DNA from: a bacterium
Lineage (GTDB): Bacteria > Acidobacteriota > Thermoanaerobaculia > Multivoradales > J023
NCBI GenBank assembly: GCA_024226315.1
Contig: JAAELT010000661.1
Location: 1-64,000, forward strand
Direction of reading: 5' to 3'
DNA: 64,000 nt
A model generated the notes under the pieces. The model was given only the letters and a program-made list of their open reading frames with translations, had not been told where the DNA came from and ran no database searches. The position numbers and the translations under genes are program-made. Position 1 is the first letter of the stretch. Each line of letters starts with the position of its first letter. Shown here piece by piece: positions 60,277 through 64,000 of this stretch.

Positions 60277-63200
60277 TCAGTCTAGCACCGGCGGCTCGGA
60301 GGTGGCGGTGCCGAAATCCAGGCTCTTCAAGCGCCGAACCATGGCCTGGAACGACACCGTCTTGCCGGGCTGGGCGTTGACCACGTCGATCCGAAACGGC
60401 AGCCGGCCGCGCAGGAACAGCTCCTTGCCGGCCCGCTCCTCCAGTCCACGCAGCAACAGCACGTCGTCGTCGAGGCGCATGTCGACCCCCAGGGCGGAGT
60501 AGGTGTACTTCTGGAAGAACCGTTGCAGGCCGCGGTCGAAGACATTGGTGCCCTGGCCGGTGCCGAGGATGGTGATGTTGTTGATCGCCTTGACGTCGAC
60601 GGTGCGAGGCACACCCTTCGTTGCCACTGTCTCGAGATGGGCGCTGAATCGTACCGGCACGCCACGAAAGAGCTCGCAGCTCTCGAGCGATCCCCGGAGC
60701 ACTCCCGTCATCTCGCCGAAGTCGATCCGCCGGGTCAATCGGCCGAGGTCGATGTTTTCGAAGTCCGCCGACAGAGTTATCTTGGGGAATCGGGTCAGGA
60801 CGTCCTCGCCGGAGATGTCGCGCAGGCTCACGATGCCGCCGAAGACACCGATCTCGCCGCCGCCCTCGATCAACAGGCGGTCCGGTGACAGAGCCGCCCG
60901 AGGCAGATAGCCGGAGAGGGCGCCTTCGAGCGGGAACAGCTCCATGGCGCGCGCGATTTCCTCGAGTTGCAGGTCGGTGAGCCGAATTCCGGTTTCGAGA
61001 TGCCGTTCGGGGCGCAGGAGGTCCCGCAGGGTGAGCCGCTCGAAGGTCAGGGATCCGCCGAGGATCTCGAGCGCGATCGGCTTCTCCAGGCCCACGGCGT
61101 CGGCCTCGATCAGCAGGTCGGTGTCGGTTGCCGGCAGCTCCAGGCCGCGTACGGCGAGGCGGTCGAAGGCCAGCCGGCCCGCGAGGCTCGGGCCGGTGAA
61201 GGCGAGCTCTGCCGTCGGCCGCCGGCGCAGCTCCAGTGGCAGGTCGAGCTCCAGGCCGGCGACCGCGGCCTGGCCGCCGCCGCTGGCCAGCTCGACGCCG
61301 TCGAGCTTCACTCTGCCGGTGAGGCTCCAGGTCGCGGGATTCTCGCCGGCACCGGGCCGGTAGCTGCCGCGGGCGGTGGCCGCGAGCGCACCGCCGAGGT
61401 CGAGTCGGCCGAGTCGCTCTTCCAGCAGGCTCGACAGGTAACGGTCATGAGTGGCGGCGAGGTCGCCGTCTTCGACCGCCAGGTCGTAGCGCCAGGCCGC
61501 CGATCGCGGCGAGCTCTCCAGGCTCGCCGCGATCACCGGGCCCATCGGCACGCTGCCGCGCGCCGTGATCCTCCACGGAGGCTCGTCGTCCGGTTTCGCC
61601 GGACCGAGGCTGCCGCTGGCGGAGAGTGTCGCTTCGACGTCCGAGAAGTCGCCGAAGAAGGTGCTCCACAACAACAGGAAGCCGCCCGCCGTGCCCTCGG
61701 CTTCGGCCTCGACGGCCGCGCCCGGGGCGCCGTGTGCTCTCACCTGCCATCGTCCCGTCAGCCCCTCCATCACTCGGCTGCCGTCGTCCGAGGAGAACCC
61801 GCCCGCGTTGAGGCTCACCGGCCCGGACAGGTGCCAGGCTCCTTCGCCGTCGACGGAGGCTTCCAGGGTGCCCCCCGTGGACCCGCCGAACGCCAGGTCC
61901 GCCGGCAGGGTGTTGCCGAGCAGCGGTTCCAGAGCCTTCTGCCAGTGGCTCAGCCCCAGGTCTTGGAGTTTCAGGACTCCGCTGGCCTCGGTTGTCCCTT
62001 GTGGTCCCGGGTGCCAGCCGCCGGAGATCCGCGCCCGGCCGAGATCCCTCGATTCCAGGGCCGCGTCGCGCACCTCGCCGCGCGCCAGGTCCGCCGTGCT
62101 CTCACCATCGGCGGTCAACGTGAGATCCATCGGAGCGAGCGGCGGCAGCTCGAGTTGACCGCCGGCCTCGAGCGAGCGCAAGCGGATCGGCCCGCCGCTG
62201 CGCCAGTTCCAGCTCGCCGTGGCCCCTGTCTGCGCGAGACGCCAGGCGGGATTGGTTTCGCTCGCCTTCGCCGCCTCGACGTCGTCGAGCCGTAGGCGCC
62301 CGGCGAGTCGAGGCGTCGCCCACGGACCGGCCAGAGTTCCCGACGCCTTGGCAAGGCCGGTCGCCGTGACAGGCGGCGTGGGCAGCCCGACTTGGCGCAG
62401 CAGCCCGACCAGATGCTCGATCCGCCCGCCTTCCCAGTTCCAGGACAGGTCGTTGTCGCCGCCTCCGAGGGCGATCGCGCCGCCCACCGTCAACGGCCTG
62501 GCGCCGCCGCCGCCGCCGCCGAGGTGGCTGGCACCTCGGAAGAAGGCACCTCGGAAGAAGTGTGCGTCGGCTGTCTCCTCGAGCCGGCCCTCGAAGCTCG
62601 CCGTCACCGGATAGAGCGCCGCGGGCAGACGCAACTGCCCCCAGCGTCCCTCGCCCGAGGGCAGGTGGACCCGCCCCTCGATGGCGCCGCTCCAGATCGG
62701 CAGCCGGAACACTCGCAGACGATCGAACGGTAGATCGCCCTCGACGTGGATCGTCGAGCCCGCCCTGGCGGCCAGGTACCGATCCGCCGCCATCTCGAAC
62801 CGCCTCGGCACCAGGTCGACGGAGTAGTGGAGCCGGTCGCCAACGCTGCGGAAGTCTGCGTCGGCGGTGACGTTGATTCCCGAGCTCGGAAGGAGCATGG
62901 CCGAGTCGAGGCCCCGGAGCGTGCCCGTGAGGCGCCGCAGACGCTTACCCGCGACGTCCCAGTCGGCTTCGAGAGTCGCGTCGTCGAGCCAGGCGAGCTC
63001 GGGCTCGAGCTCGAAGCGTAGCGTCTCACCGTCGTCGAGAGGCGTGATCGTGGCCTCGATGCGTGGCTCGTCGAGCGGCGTGTCGACATCTGAGAGGTCG
63101 GCGCGCGCGGCGTTCAACTCCAGGCGGATCGACTCCTCCTGGACGACCGCGCGCATCCGAGGCTCTTCGATCTCCACGAAGCCGTCGCCGGCCCTGAGGG

Positions 63201-63846
63201 AGGCCAGAGAAAGGTCGATAACCAGCTCCGGCTCCGCCGGTTTCAGGTGGAGTACAGCGTCGACGTTCGCCAGCCGGCCTTCGAGCGGCGGCGGGGCCTC
63301 GGGGTCGGCGAGCCGGAAGAGCGGCGCCAGCTCCAGCTCCGGCGAGCTCGCACGTACCTCGCCGCGCGCCGCCGAGCCGACGCTTGCAACCTTCGCCTCC
63401 AGGACGAGCCGCAGGTCGCCGGTCCCTTCGCCGACCGCGACGCGAATCGTCGCCGGCTCCAGGATCAGCACGCCGATCACCGGCAGCGGCCGGTCCGGCG
63501 GCTCGACGCGCGGAGCCGGCGCCAGGCGAGCCTCGACGCCGTGCAGGCTCAAGCTCTCGAATCGGTTGTCGAGCACGTCCCGCCAGTTGCTCTCGATCCG
63601 CACCTCCGAAATCTCGAGGTACTCGACGAACGGATAATCACGGAGCCGCTCGACGCGCAGCCCGCGCAGGCGGAAGTGCTCACGATCCTCGATCTCCAGG
63701 CGATCGAGTCGTACACGGGCCGCCAGTTGTTCGGCCAGCGCCGCCTCGACGATCCGTCTGGGCAGATCCCGCGCCAGCCACGCGGCGAGACCGAACACCA
63801 GGATCAGGACGAGGCAGGAGACACGGAAACGCGAGAGACGAGCCAT
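60277..63846 (-). CDS. AsmA-like envelope protein (YdbH type)
   Basis: The start at ATG 63846 is 6 nt from a TATAAC box (63858-63853), so the mRNA may be leaderless; an upstream frame start is not used. The 1189-residue protein has one N-terminal TM (LVLILVFGLAAWLARDLPRR, about 9-27) and then a very long beta-rich region, in the style of AsmA proteins that bridge inner and outer membrane. The C-terminal domain (FGEMTGVLRGSLESCELFRG, VKAINNITILGTGQGTNVFD) matches the YdbH C-terminal 'dicarboxylate transport' domain. YdbH family proteins move phospholipids between membranes together with YnbE. The adjacent DUF1318 gene supports this. Confidence 0.85.
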   Translation of the reverse strand: MARLSRFRVSCLVLILVFGLAAWLARDLPRRIVEAALAEQLAARVRLDRLEIEDREHFRLRGLRVERLRDYPFVEYLEISEVRIESNWRDVLDNRFESLSLHGVEARLAPAPRVEPPDRPLPVIGVLILEPATIRVAVGEGTGDLRLVLEAKVASVGSAARGEVRASSPELELAPLFRLADPEAPPPLEGRLANVDAVLHLKPAEPELVIDLSLASLRAGDGFVEIEEPRMRAVVQEESIRLELNAARADLSDVDTPLDEPRIEATITPLDDGETLRFELEPELAWLDDATLEADWDVAGKRLRRLTGTLRGLDSAMLLPSSGINVTADADFRSVGDRLHYSVDLVPRRFEMAADRYLAARAGSTIHVEGDLPFDRLRVFRLPIWSGAIEGRVHLPSGEGRWGQLRLPAALYPVTASFEGRLEETADAHFFRGAFFRGASHLGGGGGGARPLTVGGAIALGGGDNDLSWNWEGGRIEHLVGLLRQVGLPTPPVTATGLAKASGTLAGPWATPRLAGRLRLDDVEAAKASETNPAWRLAQTGATASWNWRSGGPIRLRSLEAGGQLELPPLAPMDLTLTADGESTADLARGEVRDAALESRDLGRARISGGWHPGPQGTTEASGVLKLQDLGLSHWQKALEPLLGNTLPADLAFGGSTGGTLEASVDGEGAWHLSGPVSLNAGGFSSDDGSRVMEGLTGRWQVRAHGAPGAAVEAEAEGTAGGFLLLWSTFFGDFSDVEATLSASGSLGPAKPDDEPPWRITARGSVPMGPVIAASLESSPRSAAWRYDLAVEDGDLAATHDRYLSSLLEERLGRLDLGGALAATARGSYRPGAGENPATWSLTGRVKLDGVELASGGGQAAVAGLELDLPLELRRRPTAELAFTGPSLAGRLAFDRLAVRGLELPATDTDLLIEADAVGLEKPIALEILGGSLTFERLTLRDLLRPERHLETGIRLTDLQLEEIARAMELFPLEGALSGYLPRAALSPDRLLIEGGGEIGVFGGIVSLRDISGEDVLTRFPKITLSADFENIDLGRLTRRIDFGEMTGVLRGSLESCELFRGVPVRFSAHLETVATKGVPRTVDVKAINNITILGTGQGTNVFDRGLQRFFQKYTYSALGVDMRLDDDVLLLRGLEERAGKELFLRGRLPFRIDVVNAQPGKTVSFQAMVRRLKSLDFGTATSEPPVLD

Positions 63847-63852
63847 GATCGC

Positions 63853-63860
63853 GTTATACT
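63853..63860. promoter_or_regulatory. Divergent overlapping -10 boxes (GTTATACT)
   Basis: The plus strand reads TATACT (63855-63860), 42 nt before the ATG at 63903. The minus strand reads TATAAC (63858-63853), 6 nt before the ATG at 63846. One AT-rich core may therefore serve both genes, so the two promoters should exclude one another. Confidence 0.45.
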
Positions 63861-63902
63861 TCCAGAAACAGAGAGCCCTTTCTTCCCCTCTCGACCGGGC
63901 AC

Positions 63903-64000
63903 ATGATCTCACCTCAGCTCCATCCGGCATCGTCGGCGACCGTCCTGATGATCGAGGACGACCCGATGTACGCCCACGTAATCCAGCGCTACCTCGAGGA
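63903..64000 (+). CDS. Response regulator receiver domain, cut by the right edge
   Basis: From ATG 63903 the frame is open to the window end (about 32 residues): MISPQLHPASSATVLMIEDD, then PMYAHVIQRYLE. The VLMIEDD acidic pair and the following helix are the first strand and helix of a REC domain. An ATG at 63948 is an alternative start. Output domains lie beyond the window. Confidence 0.75.
   Translation, partial: MISPQLHPASSATVLMIEDDPMYAHVIQRYLE

Overview
The window is dense, high-GC bacterial chromosome with very short gaps, frequent 4-nt ATGA/GTGA stop-start overlaps, many secreted proteins and many signalling proteins. The combination of a TPR-tailed Ser/Thr kinase coupled to an ECF sigma factor, propeller-type histidine kinases, DUF4388 regulators, YdbH/DUF1318 proteins, and a secreted protein ending in a DGFESGDTTAW tail suggests an Acidobacteriota-like organism, perhaps Thermoanaerobaculia. 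That placement is inference from gene content; no rRNA is present to confirm it.

Layout. 1-5.6 kb: a TPR protein truncated by the left edge, a large secreted protein and an M48 protease. 5.6-16.5 kb: a MATE exporter followed by a signalling block (HAMP histidine kinase, propeller histidine kinase with two small upstream genes, and a three-gene REC / REC-REC / REC-PAS-HK-REC operon behind a good sigma-54 promoter candidate). 16.6-18.8 kb: a FadJ-type fatty-acid oxidation protein with its own promoter. 18.8-24.2 kb: the most interesting block, six overlapping minus-strand genes (Nudix, PhoU-like/APH kinase, ATP-grasp, HprK-related kinase, histidine phosphatase-Nudix fusion, amphi-Trp protein) that look like one uncharacterised phosphate-transfer system resembling what NCBI calls the 'GAK system'. 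25.2 kb: a tRNA-His with an atypical A73. 25.4-30.8 kb: a membrane Fe-S oxidoreductase, then an ECF sigma factor with its coupled kinase. 30.9-40.2 kb: secreted proteins, an Old Yellow Enzyme homologue, and a DUF3857/transglutaminase membrane protein. 40.3-41.5 kb: two consecutive MazF-type toxin-antitoxin modules. 41.5-43.2 kb: an unknown gene and a strictly periodic 42-bp array of palindromes. 43.2-46.7 kb: two coupled paralogous AraC-HTH/helical-repeat proteins. 46.9-52.4 kb: small, fast-evolving genes with gene remnants, a serine hydrolase and a degenerate-REC DUF4388 protein. 52.4-64 kb: a membrane anchored NTF2-like protein, formate-THF ligase, remnants of an ornithine cyclodeaminase and of an SDR, an alkaline-phosphatase-like protein, a c-type cytochrome, a YdbL/YdbH-type pair and the start of a response regulator cut by the right edge.

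Regulation. Several genes have a TANNNT -10 box ending only 6 or 9 nt before the start codon and no Shine-Dalgarno, so leaderless or near-leaderless mRNAs are predicted (24244, 40305, 46724, 63846; 40935, 50036, 56436). Others have clear AGGAG sites. Where these signals disagree with the longest possible reading frame I moved the start and say so.
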